64,000 nt of DNA from assembly GCA_002374055.1 (NCBI GenBank), contig DFLA01000046.1:1-64000 (forward strand), in the 5' to 3' direction. Positions within the stretch are counted from its first letter, which is position 1, and every line of letters begins with the position of its first letter. Shown in pieces: positions 16,642-24,613 of this stretch. Both the position numbers and the translations under genes were made by a program. A model generated the notes under the pieces. That model was not told where the DNA came from. It searched no databases and saw nothing but the letters and a program-made list of their open reading frames with translations. The DNA comes from Caryophanales bacterium UBA3631. Its GTDB lineage: Bacteria; Bacillota_I; Bacilli_A; RF39; UBA660.

Positions 16642-17661
16642 TTATACTAATTCTATATTTTTCTTTTCATTTTCTATAACGTTAATGAATTCTTTTTCAC
16701 TCGGGATTGTTAATTTATATTCTGATGAAAATATTGTTTTATTATCTTCTGGTAAAGTGTATTTTACTACTGTTTCATTTTTGTTTGTAGAAAGTAATAT
16801 TCCTATTGTTTTATTTTCATTATCTTGTTTTATTTCTCTATCATAATAATTAACATACATCTGCATTTGACCAATATCTTGATGTGTTACTTTACCAATT
16901 TTTAAATCTATTATTACAAAGCATTTTAGTATTCTATTATAGAATACTAGATCTGGATAGAAATGTTCTGTATCTATAGTTATTCTTACTTGATTACCTA
17001 TAAAAGCAAATCCCTTACCTAATTCTAATAAGAATTCTTTTAGATGTTCTAATATATTTTTTTCTAAATCTGTTTCTAAATAGTCTGTATTTTCTTTTAT
17101 ATCTAAGAATTCTAAGACAAATGGATCTTTAATAATATCTTTAGGTTGTTGTAATTTATTTCCTTTAATAGATAGTTCTAATATTTTTTCTTTATCAGCT
17201 GATAGAGCTAATCTTTCATATAATAAAGAATTTCTTTGTCTTTGAAGTTCTTCAACAGTCCAGCCTGATTCTATGCATTCGTTCATATAAAAATCTCTTT
17301 TATTCTTTTCTTTTATTTTTATTAATTCTAAATAATGGGTCCAACTCAATTGCGTCATTATTGATGTCGCAATTGGGTAATACATATAAAACTTTCGCAT
17401 TCTTTCCAAATTTCTCTTTGAAAATCCTTTACCAAAATATTCGGTTAGTTTTTTTGATATTCCTTCTATTAATAAATCACCATATTTGGCTCTTACATGT
17501 CCTTCTTGTTTTTCTACTATTATTTTTCCTATATTCCAATGTAAGTTTATCATTTCTGTATTTACTGTTTTGTATACCTTATTACGACTTTGTTCAACTA
17601 ATTCTTTAATATTATTATATAAATTATTTATTTCATTCTCATTAATTATCTCATTATTCAT
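16642..17661 (-). CDS. DUF1016/YhcG-family PD-(D/E)XK nuclease domain protein, paralogue 1
   Basis: The N-terminal DUF1016_N helical region (residues ~10-150) contains NLHWNIGKIIVEKQ, GKGFSKRNLERMRKFY and LSWTHYLELI. The C-terminal PD-(D/E)XK-like nuclease domain contains KGFAFIGNQVRI, DLVFYNRILKCFVIIDLK and GQMQMYVNYYD, with Asp and the DLK element present. The family is linked with mobile and defence-related loci. Its own promoter lies at 17697-17725. Immediately before LSWTHY the gene carries a 12-bp inverted repeat (17347-17375). The paralogue next door is clearly diverged, so this is not a recent duplication. Confidence 0.88.
   Translation of the reverse strand: MNNEIINENEINNLYNNIKELVEQSRNKVYKTVNTEMINLHWNIGKIIVEKQEGHVRAKYGDLLIEGISKKLTEYFGKGFSKRNLERMRKFYMYYPIATSIMTQLSWTHYLELIKIKEKNKRDFYMNECIESGWTVEELQRQRNSLLYERLALSADKEKILELSIKGNKLQQPKDIIKDPFVLEFLDIKENTDYLETDLEKNILEHLKEFLLELGKGFAFIGNQVRITIDTEHFYPDLVFYNRILKCFVIIDLKIGKVTHQDIGQMQMYVNYYDREIKQDNENKTIGILLSTNKNETVVKYTLPEDNKTIFSSEYKLTIPSEKEFINVIENEKKNIELV
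17347..17375. repeat. Inverted repeat inside DUF1016 paralogue 1
   Basis: CAATTGCGTCAT and ATGTCGCAATTG are inverted with one mismatch around a short centre. They are placed in frame just before the codons for LSWTHY. Confidence 0.7.
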
Positions 17662-17696
17662 AGTACCATCCTTTCACTTATAATTAATTCATACAA

Positions 17697-17725
17697 ATTA
17701 TATCATTAATTTTAGGTTAACACAA
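17697..17725 (-). promoter_or_regulatory. Promoter of DUF1016 paralogue 1
   Basis: Minus-strand TTGTGT (17725-17720), 17-nt spacer, TATAAT (17702-17697). Confidence 0.65.
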
Positions 17726-17763
17726 CATATTTTTATACTTTTTTATTAGTTATTTTTAACCTT

Positions 17764-17809
17764 CTATAAATATCATACGTCATAACTTTAAAAGTTCCTT
17801 AGGATTGCA
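17764..17809. repeat. 46-bp intergenic block (copy B)
   Basis: It is identical to the block at 18899-18944 at 45 of 46 positions. It contains the palindrome AACTTTAAAAGTT and TTCCTTAGGATTGCA, and lies 20 nt past the stop of DUF1016 paralogue 2. Confidence 0.85.
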
Positions 17810-17828
17810 CTAAAAAAAATTATGGAAA

Positions 17829-18887
17829 TTAATCTATAATTTTTTTGTTTATTACTTTTTCTACTTCATTTATCAGTTCTTCTTTATTAGGAATATAATA
17901 TGTATATGTTTGTGCGAATACTTTATTTGATAGACCTCCTAATGCATATTCCATAGTTATTCCTTTTTTTCCTGTACATAAAATAATTCCTATTGTTTCA
18001 TTATCATAATCATCTTTTATTTCTTTATTGTAATAGTTTACATACATATTCATTTGACCTGCATATTCTGGTTTCATATCATCTGTTTTTAAATCTATTA
18101 ATACATATGATTTTAAGATTTTATTATAGAATACTAAATCAACATAATAGTGTGTATTATTATCAAGTGTTATTCGTACTTGATTTCCTACATACATAAA
18201 TCCTTTTCCTAATTCCATTAAGAATTCTGATAAATGATTTATAAGATTTTTTTCTAAATCATTTTCTAATATTGGTTTATTTTCTTTTATACCTAAAAAT
18301 TCAAATACGTATGGTTCTTTTAATATATCTGTTGGATTATTAATAGTTTGTCCTTCTTTTGAAAGTTCTAATACCTTTTCTTTATTAGTTTTACCTTCAG
18401 AAAGTAATAATCTTTGGTATAAAGATGAATCAATTTGTCTTTTTAATTCTCTAACTGACCATTTAGAATTAATACATTCTTTTTCATAAAAGTTTCTTTC
18501 ATTGTCATCATCTATATAAATTAAATAGCAATAATGGCTCCAACTTAATTTAACAGACAGTGTCTGGCATTTTCCAGACACTGTCTGGAATTTTTTGTAT
18601 CTATTATAAAATAATCTCATATTATATAAACCAGATAAACTAAATCCAGTTCCGTATTTCTTAGTAAGTTTTTTTGATAATTTTAATAATATCTGTTTTC
18701 CATACTCTGCACGTATATTTCCATTTTGTTCATTTTCAACTATTACTTTTCCTATTAAAAAATTTGTATTAACTAGTGTACTATTTATTTGATATATCAT
18801 TTTGTTTTTGTTTTCTGTTATTATCTTTTCTACTTTTTCATATAAGTCATTTACTATTCTATCTTGTGGTTCTAATAATTTTTCCAT
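17829..18887 (-). CDS. DUF1016/YhcG-family PD-(D/E)XK nuclease domain protein, paralogue 2
   Basis: It has the same architecture as the neighbour: an N-terminal DUF1016_N region (FLIGKVIVENEQNG, GTGFSLSGLYNMRLFY, LSWSHYCYLIYI). The C-terminal nuclease domain has GKGFMYVGNQVRITL, YYVDLVFYNKILKSYVLIDLK and AGQMNMYVNYYNKEI. An upstream in-frame ATG belongs to the leader before AGGAGGG; the ATG at 18887 is correctly spaced (352 aa). In front of LSWSHY there is a tandem 7-residue repeat (FQTVSGK, CQTLSVK) encoded by palindromic 21-bp units. The leader is a full copy of the 46-bp block. Confidence 0.88.
   Translation of the reverse strand: MEKLLEPQDRIVNDLYEKVEKIITENKNKMIYQINSTLVNTNFLIGKVIVENEQNGNIRAEYGKQILLKLSKKLTKKYGTGFSLSGLYNMRLFYNRYKKFQTVSGKCQTLSVKLSWSHYCYLIYIDDDNERNFYEKECINSKWSVRELKRQIDSSLYQRLLLSEGKTNKEKVLELSKEGQTINNPTDILKEPYVFEFLGIKENKPILENDLEKNLINHLSEFLMELGKGFMYVGNQVRITLDNNTHYYVDLVFYNKILKSYVLIDLKTDDMKPEYAGQMNMYVNYYNKEIKDDYDNETIGIILCTGKKGITMEYALGGLSNKVFAQTYTYYIPNKEELINEVEKVINKKIID
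18554..18587. repeat. Palindromic tandem repeat inside DUF1016 paralogue 2
   Basis: CAGACAGTGTCTGG and CCAGACACTGTCTG form a perfect 14-bp inverted repeat with a 6-nt spacer. Each arm is itself palindromic. The repeat sits at the same codon position as the inverted repeat in paralogue 1. Confidence 0.8.
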
Positions 18888-18898
18888 GTTATTCCCTC

Positions 18899-18944
18899 CT
18901 ATAAATATCATACGTTATAACTTTAAAAGTTCCTTAGGATTGCA
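18899..18944. repeat. 46-bp intergenic block (copy C)
   Basis: It is 45/46 identical to copy B. It forms the leader immediately before the AGGAGGG of DUF1016 paralogue 2 and lies about 30 nt past the prepilin-like gene, after that gene's TTATAGA/TCTATAA terminator hairpin. Confidence 0.85.
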
Positions 18945-18973
18945 TAAAAAAAATTATAGATTTCTCTATAACT

Positions 18974-20929
18974 TTATGAATTTGGTTGCCATATAGCTTT
19001 TAATGTATGATTTTTTTGTTGTACAACTGGAGTTGATGGTGTTATATAATATGGTTCATATTCTGTAGCAGTGTCGCCTTCTTCAAGTTGTATATTAAGT
19101 ATTTTAATTCTCGAATATACCCCTGCACCATCTTTCAAATATCTATTAGAATATGTATAAAACACGTATTTTGATTCAGGTAAATTTACATTAGTTGGAG
19201 CTCTAAAAGATTTTTCAAAATGATATTTTTCCCCAGCTAATATATAATAACCATCTCCACTCATTAAATAAATACCTGGCTGCGACGCCTGACTATATAA
19301 ATAAAATCCTAAATTTCCGCTATATTTTGAGTCATATTCTGGTACACTTATACCTTCAATATCATATGAAATTGAGTATTGAGTATTTGGTTTCAAATTA
19401 TTTGTAACCCAATCATTATTAAAAGATGTTCTTGCCCATGCCTGAAAAGGTATATCATCTCCTATACCTGAAATTTCTGATTGTGATTTGTCAATAATAT
19501 TTTTTCCATGCCATCCTAAGAATGTGTATCCTTCTCTTGTTGGTGTTGGAAGTGCTCCATATGATTCATGATATGATACTTCTTTTGTAGTTTCTGACAA
19601 TGTTCCTCCATCTGGATCAAATGTAACAATATATTTTCTTTGATAGTTTTGATCTTGTGTTTCTATATTAGTTAATGAAATTCTAAATGTTGTGTTTTCG
19701 TCTTTGACGCTTGAGTTTTGATAGTTATATATTGAATTATTACCTCTTGTTAAATATAGATTGTCATCTGTTATATATGAGTTATCTGTTGTCCAGTTAT
19801 TTGTTTCTGATAGTGCATATCCTAGTGAAGATTCATTTTGATTATCTAGTATTACGAATTCTTTATTTCCTGATATGTTGTATATTCCTGTTTGATTTCC
19901 TGTTGATGAATTGTTCTGATTGTTTCCGTATATTGAATTTGTTAGGTATGCAAGTGCTCCCCATTCACTATTTCTTGTCATGTGTGTATTTATATTTTTT
20001 AGTCCATATATATTATTGTTATTTGTCATTTCTATTATTTTTTTATTTGCTTGTACGTAGTCTATATTTGTTATTGGGGTATTATTTTTTATTAATAGAT
20101 TGTTATTATCTATTGATGTTTCATATTTTCCTACCCATATTCCAGATAGTTCTTGGTTATTATATGTGAATGCTGGATGTGTTAACCACTGATTTTTTTC
20201 TGTTCCTGTTGATTTTTCTGTTGATACATTTTCGAATACTATATTTATTGGTGTTTCTTGATTTGATTCAAATAATTGATATCTAAATCTTGGTATCCAT
20301 ACAAATTGAGCAAGTATGTCTTGTTCTTGTATTGGTGTTCCTGCTGGAGCATTCATGTATTCATCTCTACTTTTTGAGTTTTCTAATGTTTTTAGTTCTT
20401 TAACTAATACTGCGTTTGCCCAATTTTTTTCTTGATAGTTATACCAGTGTGATTTTTGATCTGCTTTTACCCATGTATTTTTTTCGTTATTATATGTTAC
20501 TGGTATCATATTATCTATTAGGTTTGGTTTACTTACATATTGTTTTATTTCTTGACATTCATTTTCCCCTACTAATTCATAATTGAAGCTATTATATTGT
20601 GCTTGAAAGGTTGCTTTTACCTGACTTGAATAGTCTATTTCTTGTCCATTAACATTTTTGAATGGTGTTTCTAATAATCCATTTTCTATTAGTGCTTGTA
20701 CTGGTATACAATATGTGCTTCCATTAGCTTCAAAGCTATTGTCATAGTTTTTATTGTTTTCTATATATACGTCTGTTGCGGCTGCTAATAGTTTTTGATT
20801 TGCTTCATTTATTTCATTTTTTTTATTTAATATATTTCTTGATATATTAGGTATTGCGATTAATGATATTAAAGCTATTATTGTTACTACTGCAAGTAAT
20901 TCTATAAGTGTAAAACCCTTCTTATTCAT
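18974..20929 (-). CDS. Very large prepilin-like surface protein with interrupted InlB-type repeat
   Basis: The N-terminus is a type III/IV prepilin signal: MNKKGFTLIELLAVVTIIALI, with cleavage expected after Gly5. At 651 aa it is far longer than normal pseudopilins (100-250). The middle (residues ~80-425) resembles the Asn/Thr-rich extracellular domains of large pseudopilins. At about residue 430 an InlB B-repeat begins (VTFDPDGG, PTREGYTFLGW) and its last strand (HTLKAIW) appears only at the C-terminus. A roughly 165-residue lectin-like domain (ILNIQLEEGDTATEYEPY) is inserted between. No pilus assembly genes or prepilin peptidase lie in the window. Surface adhesion is the likely role. Confidence 0.82.
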   Translation of the reverse strand: MNKKGFTLIELLAVVTIIALISLIAIPNISRNILNKKNEINEANQKLLAAATDVYIENNKNYDNSFEANGSTYCIPVQALIENGLLETPFKNVNGQEIDYSSQVKATFQAQYNSFNYELVGENECQEIKQYVSKPNLIDNMIPVTYNNEKNTWVKADQKSHWYNYQEKNWANAVLVKELKTLENSKSRDEYMNAPAGTPIQEQDILAQFVWIPRFRYQLFESNQETPINIVFENVSTEKSTGTEKNQWLTHPAFTYNNQELSGIWVGKYETSIDNNNLLIKNNTPITNIDYVQANKKIIEMTNNNNIYGLKNINTHMTRNSEWGALAYLTNSIYGNNQNNSSTGNQTGIYNISGNKEFVILDNQNESSLGYALSETNNWTTDNSYITDDNLYLTRGNNSIYNYQNSSVKDENTTFRISLTNIETQDQNYQRKYIVTFDPDGGTLSETTKEVSYHESYGALPTPTREGYTFLGWHGKNIIDKSQSEISGIGDDIPFQAWARTSFNNDWVTNNLKPNTQYSISYDIEGISVPEYDSKYSGNLGFYLYSQASQPGIYLMSGDGYYILAGEKYHFEKSFRAPTNVNLPESKYVFYTYSNRYLKDGAGVYSRIKILNIQLEEGDTATEYEPYYITPSTPVVQQKNHTLKAIWQPNS

Positions 20930-20971
20930 ATCTTCATCTACTTTCTATATATTATTATAAAAAAAAAATAA

Positions 20972-20999
20972 AAAAAAAACAACTATTCTTCAGTTGTTT
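20972..20999 (-). terminator. rpmF terminator
   Basis: AACAACT/AGTTGTT stem and a long T-run on the minus strand. It overlaps the rpmF 3' end. Confidence 0.8.
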
Positions 21000-21177
21000 C
21001 TTCTGTACTTTTGATTACTTCTTTTCCTTTGTATGTTCCGCATTCAGTACATACTCTATGTGGTCTTATTTCTGCTCCACATTTTGGACATTTTACAGTA
21101 CCGTTTTCACTAATTTTATAGTGAGTTCTTCTTTTTCTACCTCTAGTTTTACTAACTTTTCTAAATGGTACAGCCAT
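20983..21177 (-). CDS. rpmF: 50S ribosomal protein L32
   Basis: The start [21 protein letters not shown] is diagnostic, followed by a zinc ribbon with two Cys pairs (CPKCG and CTECG), so this is the zinc-binding form. The GTG two codons upstream is part of the AGAGGTG site; the ATG gives 64 aa. The acidic tail (STEETTEE) is slightly long. It is cotranscribed with yceD from the promoter at 21694, as in Bacillus ylbN-rpmF. Confidence 0.97.
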   Translation of the reverse strand: MAVPFRKVSKTRGRKRRTHYKISENGTVKCPKCGAEIRPHRVCTECGTYKGKEVIKSTEETTEE

Positions 21178-21192
21178 GTTCACACCTCTTTC

Positions 21193-21669
21193 TTATAATA
21201 AATCTTTTAGTTTTTCTAATTCTGGATTTACATTGCCCTTTTGTTCTGTTACAAATTGCCATCCATCACCCTTTAGTTTTTCGGGCTTGGCATTTGGACT
21301 AACAACTCTCATGGGAATTTCCATTAATATATTTTCCCATATAATTGGTAAAATATCAATAGTATTTTCTATTTTTTTATCATTTTTTACTTCTTCTAAC
21401 ACATTTTCTAGCTTATCATCGATTGTAAATGAAAAATTATGCTCTACTGTTTCTAATGTTAATGCGCATGGTAAGTACATAATTCCTGTTACATTAAGAT
21501 ATATGTTTATGTCATCCATGCTGTCTTTTGTTAGTTCTCCACTAACTTTTACATCTTTTAAATCGATTAGTTCGGTATTTTCAAATTGTTCTTTTGAAAA
21601 TGTTATGTTTTCATTTATTTCGATTATTTTATCAACGTTATTTTTTAGTCTTAGTAAATCTATATTCAT
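21193..21669 (-). CDS. yceD: YceD-family protein (DUF177)
   Basis: This 158-aa protein lies immediately upstream of rpmF, the standard bacterial arrangement. YceD proteins are linked to 23S rRNA accumulation. Visible family features are VSGELTKDSMDDINIYLNVTG, LPCALTLE and the C-terminal PNAKPEKLKGDGW. The single Cys in LPCALT is the usual position of the conserved Cys. The start follows AGAGGTGAAAT. The biochemical role in ribosome or L32 biogenesis is not settled. Confidence 0.9.
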   Translation of the reverse strand: MNIDLLRLKNNVDKIIEINENITFSKEQFENTELIDLKDVKVSGELTKDSMDDINIYLNVTGIMYLPCALTLETVEHNFSFTIDDKLENVLEEVKNDKKIENTIDILPIIWENILMEIPMRVVSPNAKPEKLKGDGWQFVTEQKGNVNPELEKLKDLL

Positions 21670-21693
21670 ATTTCACCTCTCCCAAGCAGATTA

Positions 21694-21722
21694 ATTATAC
21701 AAAATTTTTTGTGTAAAATCAA
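21694..21722 (-). promoter_or_regulatory. yceD-rpmF promoter
   Basis: Minus-strand TTGATT (21722-21717), 17-nt spacer, TATAAT (21699-21694). Confidence 0.78.
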
Positions 21723-21758
21723 GTCAAAGTATGCTATTATATTGGTTAGGTGATTTTA

Positions 21759-22898
21759 ATGGTTAATATTGGAATTATTTGTGAATATAATCCTTTTCAT
21801 AATGGACATGTTTATCATATTGATATGATTAAGAAAATGTATCCTGACTCTAGAATTATTTTAGTTATGAGCGGTAATTTCTTACAAAGAGGTGATGTTA
21901 GTTTAATCAATAAGTGGGATAAGACTAAAATTGCTTTGGAACATGGTATTGATTTAGTTGTTGAGTTACCTTTTGTTTTTGCAACTCAGGGTGCGGATAA
22001 ATTTGCTCATGGTGCTATTCAGATTCTTAATTCATTAAAGGTTGATAATATTGTTTTTGGTAGTGAATGCAATGATATTGATTTGTTAAAAAAATTGGCT
22101 GATGTTCAGGTTAATAATAAGGATTATGATTTATTGGTTAAGAAATATGTTGATGATGGTAAAAATTTTCCTACTGCTATGAGTATAGCTTTAAAAGATT
22201 TGTGTGGTAATACTGTTGATAGTCCTAATGATATTTTGGGTTTATGTTATATAAGGGAGATAATTTCTTTAAATAGTAATATTAAACCTGTTTGTATTAA
22301 AAGGACTAGTGATTATCATAGTAATCTTTTAAATAGTATATGTAGTGCGAGTGCGATAAGGGAAGCTATTAAACTTGGTAAGGATATTTCAAATTATGTT
22401 CCTATTGATTCTTTAGAGTTTATTAATAAAAATTGTAGTGTTGATAATTTATTTTCTTTCTTAAAGTATAAAATTATGACTTGTGATGATTTATCTCAAT
22501 TTGTTACTGTTGATGATGGTATTATTTCTAGGATTAAAAAAAATATTTATTCTTGTAACAGTTTGGATGAATTAATTAATTGTGTTAAGACTAAAAGATA
22601 CACTTATAATAGAATTAAAAGGATGTTTTTGCACATACTTTGTAATTTTACTAATTTTCATAATGAAAAATGTGTTGATATACATTATATTAGGGTTTTA
22701 GGTTTTAATTCTATTGGACGTGATTTTTTAAATGTTATTAAAAAGGATTGTGATGTTCCTATTATTAGTAATTTTTCTAGTTTAAATGATATTATGCTTG
22801 ATATTGAGTTTAGAGGCACTTGTGTCTATTCTCTTATTTTTGATAATAATATTGATATTATTGAAAGTGAATATAAGAATAAGCCGATAATTAAGTAA
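21759..22898 (+). CDS. tmcAL: tRNA(Met) cytidine acetate ligase
   Basis: TmcAL (YlbM) makes N4-acetylcytidine at the wobble position of elongator tRNA-Met using acetate and ATP. The nucleotidyltransferase-like N-terminus shows GIICEYNPFHNGHVYHI, the HxGH motif. MSGNFLQRGDVSLINKWDKTK and GADKFAHGA follow, and a later RTSDYHSNLLNSICSASAIREA carries the SASxIR motif. The length (379 aa) is normal. A GTG three codons upstream is in the AGGTGAT site. It is divergent from yceD-rpmF, the same set as Bacillus ylbM-ylbN-rpmF. Confidence 0.95.
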   Translation: MVNIGIICEYNPFHNGHVYHIDMIKKMYPDSRIILVMSGNFLQRGDVSLINKWDKTKIALEHGIDLVVELPFVFATQGADKFAHGAIQILNSLKVDNIVFGSECNDIDLLKKLADVQVNNKDYDLLVKKYVDDGKNFPTAMSIALKDLCGNTVDSPNDILGLCYIREIISLNSNIKPVCIKRTSDYHSNLLNSICSASAIREAIKLGKDISNYVPIDSLEFINKNCSVDNLFSFLKYKIMTCDDLSQFVTVDDGIISRIKKNIYSCNSLDELINCVKTKRYTYNRIKRMFLHILCNFTNFHNEKCVDIHYIRVLGFNSIGRDFLNVIKKDCDVPIISNFSSLNDIMLDIEFRGTCVYSLIFDNNIDIIESEYKNKPIIK

Positions 22899-22912
22899 TT
22901 GGCTTTTCTTTT
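22880..22912 (+). terminator. tmcAL terminator
   Basis: AAGCC...GGCTT stem extended by AATT pairing, followed by a T-run that runs into the next leader. Confidence 0.75.
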
Positions 22913-22942
22913 TTTTTGTGTTATTATTGTATTGGTGATTGT

Positions 22943-23770
22943 ATGGATATTAAATTAGATGATATTCAAGAGAATGTTGTTCAGGATTCTAAATTTAATT
23001 GGAAGAAGTTTTTTTTAATTATTTTAAGTATTGTTTTTTGTGTTTTTTTAATCGTTATTTATTCTAGGTATAAAGCAACCAGTGATTTGAAAGTAAATGA
23101 GTATAAGGTAACTGATTCTAATTTACCTGATAGTTTTCATGGCGTTAAACTGGTTCATTTTTCTGATGTTTATTTTGGTAATACTATTGATATTAATTAT
23201 TTGGAAAAACTTGTTTCTAATATTAATGATTTAAAACCTGATATTGTTGTTTTTACTGGTGATTTTACTGATAAAAGTATTGATAATGATTTGAAATCAA
23301 AGGTTATTAGTTTTTTAAGTTCAATTAATTCTACTATTGGAAAATATTCTATTAAAGGGGATATTGATGATAGTAATGTTTATAATGAAATTTTTATGTC
23401 TAGTGGTTTTATTGATATAAGTGATAATCATACTAATATTTATTACAATGGTAATGAGGCTATAAGTATTGGAAATACTGATTTTAATTCTGAATTATTT
23501 AGTATTCTACTTATGCATAAACCTGATTTAATTGATGAGTATAGTAATCATTTTAATTTAATTTTAGCTGGACATTCTTTGAATGGTCAAATTAATCTTC
23601 CTTTTTTCAAAAAATTGTTTTTAAAGGATGGTTGTAAAAAATATTATAGTGGATATTATGATTATAACGGAACTCCTTTTTATGTTTCTAATGGTTTAGG
23701 AACAACTAGTTTTAAGTTTAGGTTTAATAATACTCCAAGTATAAATTTATATAGGTTAACTAAATATTAA
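22943..23770 (+). CDS. Membrane-anchored calcineurin-like phosphoesterase homologue with lost metal ligands
   Basis: One membrane helix (residues ~22-41) is followed by a metallophosphoesterase fold like YkuE. The motifs are degraded. The DxH box reads SDVYFG with Tyr77 in place of His. The GNH box appears as KGDID (residues 138-142). The GHxH box reads GHSLNG with Leu213 in place of the second His. GDFTD (106-110) and MHKP remain. The protein is thus probably not a normal hydrolase. The intact relative at 34294-35145 has all motifs. The ATG at 22943 follows TTGGTGAT. A binding or regulatory role is inference. Confidence 0.8.
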   Translation: MDIKLDDIQENVVQDSKFNWKKFFLIILSIVFCVFLIVIYSRYKATSDLKVNEYKVTDSNLPDSFHGVKLVHFSDVYFGNTIDINYLEKLVSNINDLKPDIVVFTGDFTDKSIDNDLKSKVISFLSSINSTIGKYSIKGDIDDSNVYNEIFMSSGFIDISDNHTNIYYNGNEAISIGNTDFNSELFSILLMHKPDLIDEYSNHFNLILAGHSLNGQINLPFFKKLFLKDGCKKYYSGYYDYNGTPFYVSNGLGTTSFKFRFNNTPSINLYRLTKY

Positions 23771-23803
23771 AAGTTAAGAGTTTATTCTCTTAACTTTTTA
23801 TGT
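23769..23803. terminator. Bidirectional terminator
   Basis: AAAAGTTAAGAG/CTCTTAACTTTT stem. It serves the phosphoesterase-like gene and the convergent 37-aa gene, whose stop lies within the stem. Confidence 0.85.
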
Positions 23804-23903
23804 TTCTTTCTTTTCTAAATTTATTGAACAGTGTTTCCATTTTTATGTATGTTATATCATTTATCATATCGTTCATTATGGATTCCATGTGATGTTTATT
23901 CAT
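23790..23903 (-). CDS. 37-aa unknown protein with a Spo0A-box-like site upstream
   Basis: A short gene with a strong GAGGTGATAAA site and ATG, encoding MNKHHMESIMNDMINDITYIKMET followed by a basic tail (NKFRKERNIKS). It is Met/His-rich, amphipathic and helical, with no membrane segment. Its stop codon sits in a shared terminator stem, as for other genes here. A perfect TTCGACA lies 53 nt upstream at 23956-23962. No family is recognised. A sporulation-linked small protein is a reasonable guess but unproven. Confidence 0.6.
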   Translation of the reverse strand: MNKHHMESIMNDMINDITYIKMETLFNKFRKERNIKS

Positions 23904-23955
23904 TTTATCACCTCGTGATTTAATATTATCATTTTTTTATTTTTGTATCTATCAA

Positions 23956-23962
23956 TTCGACA
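23956..23962. promoter_or_regulatory. Spo0A-box-like site between the 37-aa gene and recU
   Basis: TTCGACA, the complement of the 0A-box core. It lies just upstream of the position of a -35 for the 37-aa gene, and about 35 nt upstream of the recU -35. Confidence 0.45.
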
Positions 23963-23996
23963 AAAGTAGAAAATATTAGAACCGATTATTTAGTTC

Positions 23997-24025
23997 TTGA
24001 AAAATTAGGGCTTATTTAGTATAAT
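23997..24025 (+). promoter_or_regulatory. recU-ponA promoter
   Basis: TTGAAA (23997-24002), 17-nt spacer, TATAAT (24020-24025), 15 nt before the recU start. Confidence 0.78.
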
Positions 24026-24040
24026 TATTATGGTGAGGTT

Positions 24041-24613
24041 ATGCGTTATCCAACAGGTATAAAAGTATCTCAAAGAAGAGATATTAATTATGGCAATCGG
24101 GGTATGAGTTTGGAGTATGATTTAAATGAAACTAATAAGTATTATTTAATACATGATATTGCGGTTGTTCATAAGAAACCTACTCCTATTACTATTAATA
24201 GGGTTGATTATAAGAGCAGAACGGATGCGATTATTAGAGAAGCTAGATTTATGACTCCTTCTACTACTGATTATAATGGAATATATAAGGGGAAGTATAT
24301 AGATTTTGAAGCAAAGGAAACTCGCAGTAAGACAAGTTTTCCTCTTTCAAATATTCATAGTCATCAATTAGAACATTTAAAAAGCATAATTAATCACGGT
24401 GGTATTGCATTTATTATAGTTAGATTCATATTGTTAAATGAGACTTATTATGTTGATGCAAATGATTTGTTTTCTTTTTTATGTAGTAGTGATAGAAAGT
24501 CTATCCCCTATTCATTTTTTAAAGAAAAAGGTCATATAATTTTAGATAAATATAATCCTCGTATAGATTATATTTCTGTTATTAATAATTTATATTTCAA
24601 GGAGGTACTATGA
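24041..24613 (+). CDS. recU: Holliday junction resolvase RecU
   Basis: RecU cleaves Holliday junctions in Bacillota. Family features are NYGNRGMSLEYDLNETNKYY, VVHKKPTPI, the catalytic PD-(D/E)XK residues around TDYNGIYKGKYIDFEAKET, and FPLSNIHSHQLEHL. At 190 aa the length is typical. It overlaps ponA by four bases (ATGA), and its TGA stop shows that TGA is not read as Trp. The recU-ponA pair is conserved in Bacillus. Confidence 0.96.
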   Translation: MRYPTGIKVSQRRDINYGNRGMSLEYDLNETNKYYLIHDIAVVHKKPTPITINRVDYKSRTDAIIREARFMTPSTTDYNGIYKGKYIDFEAKETRSKTSFPLSNIHSHQLEHLKSIINHGGIAFIIVRFILLNETYYVDANDLFSFLCSSDRKSIPYSFFKEKGHIILDKYNPRIDYISVINNLYFKEVL

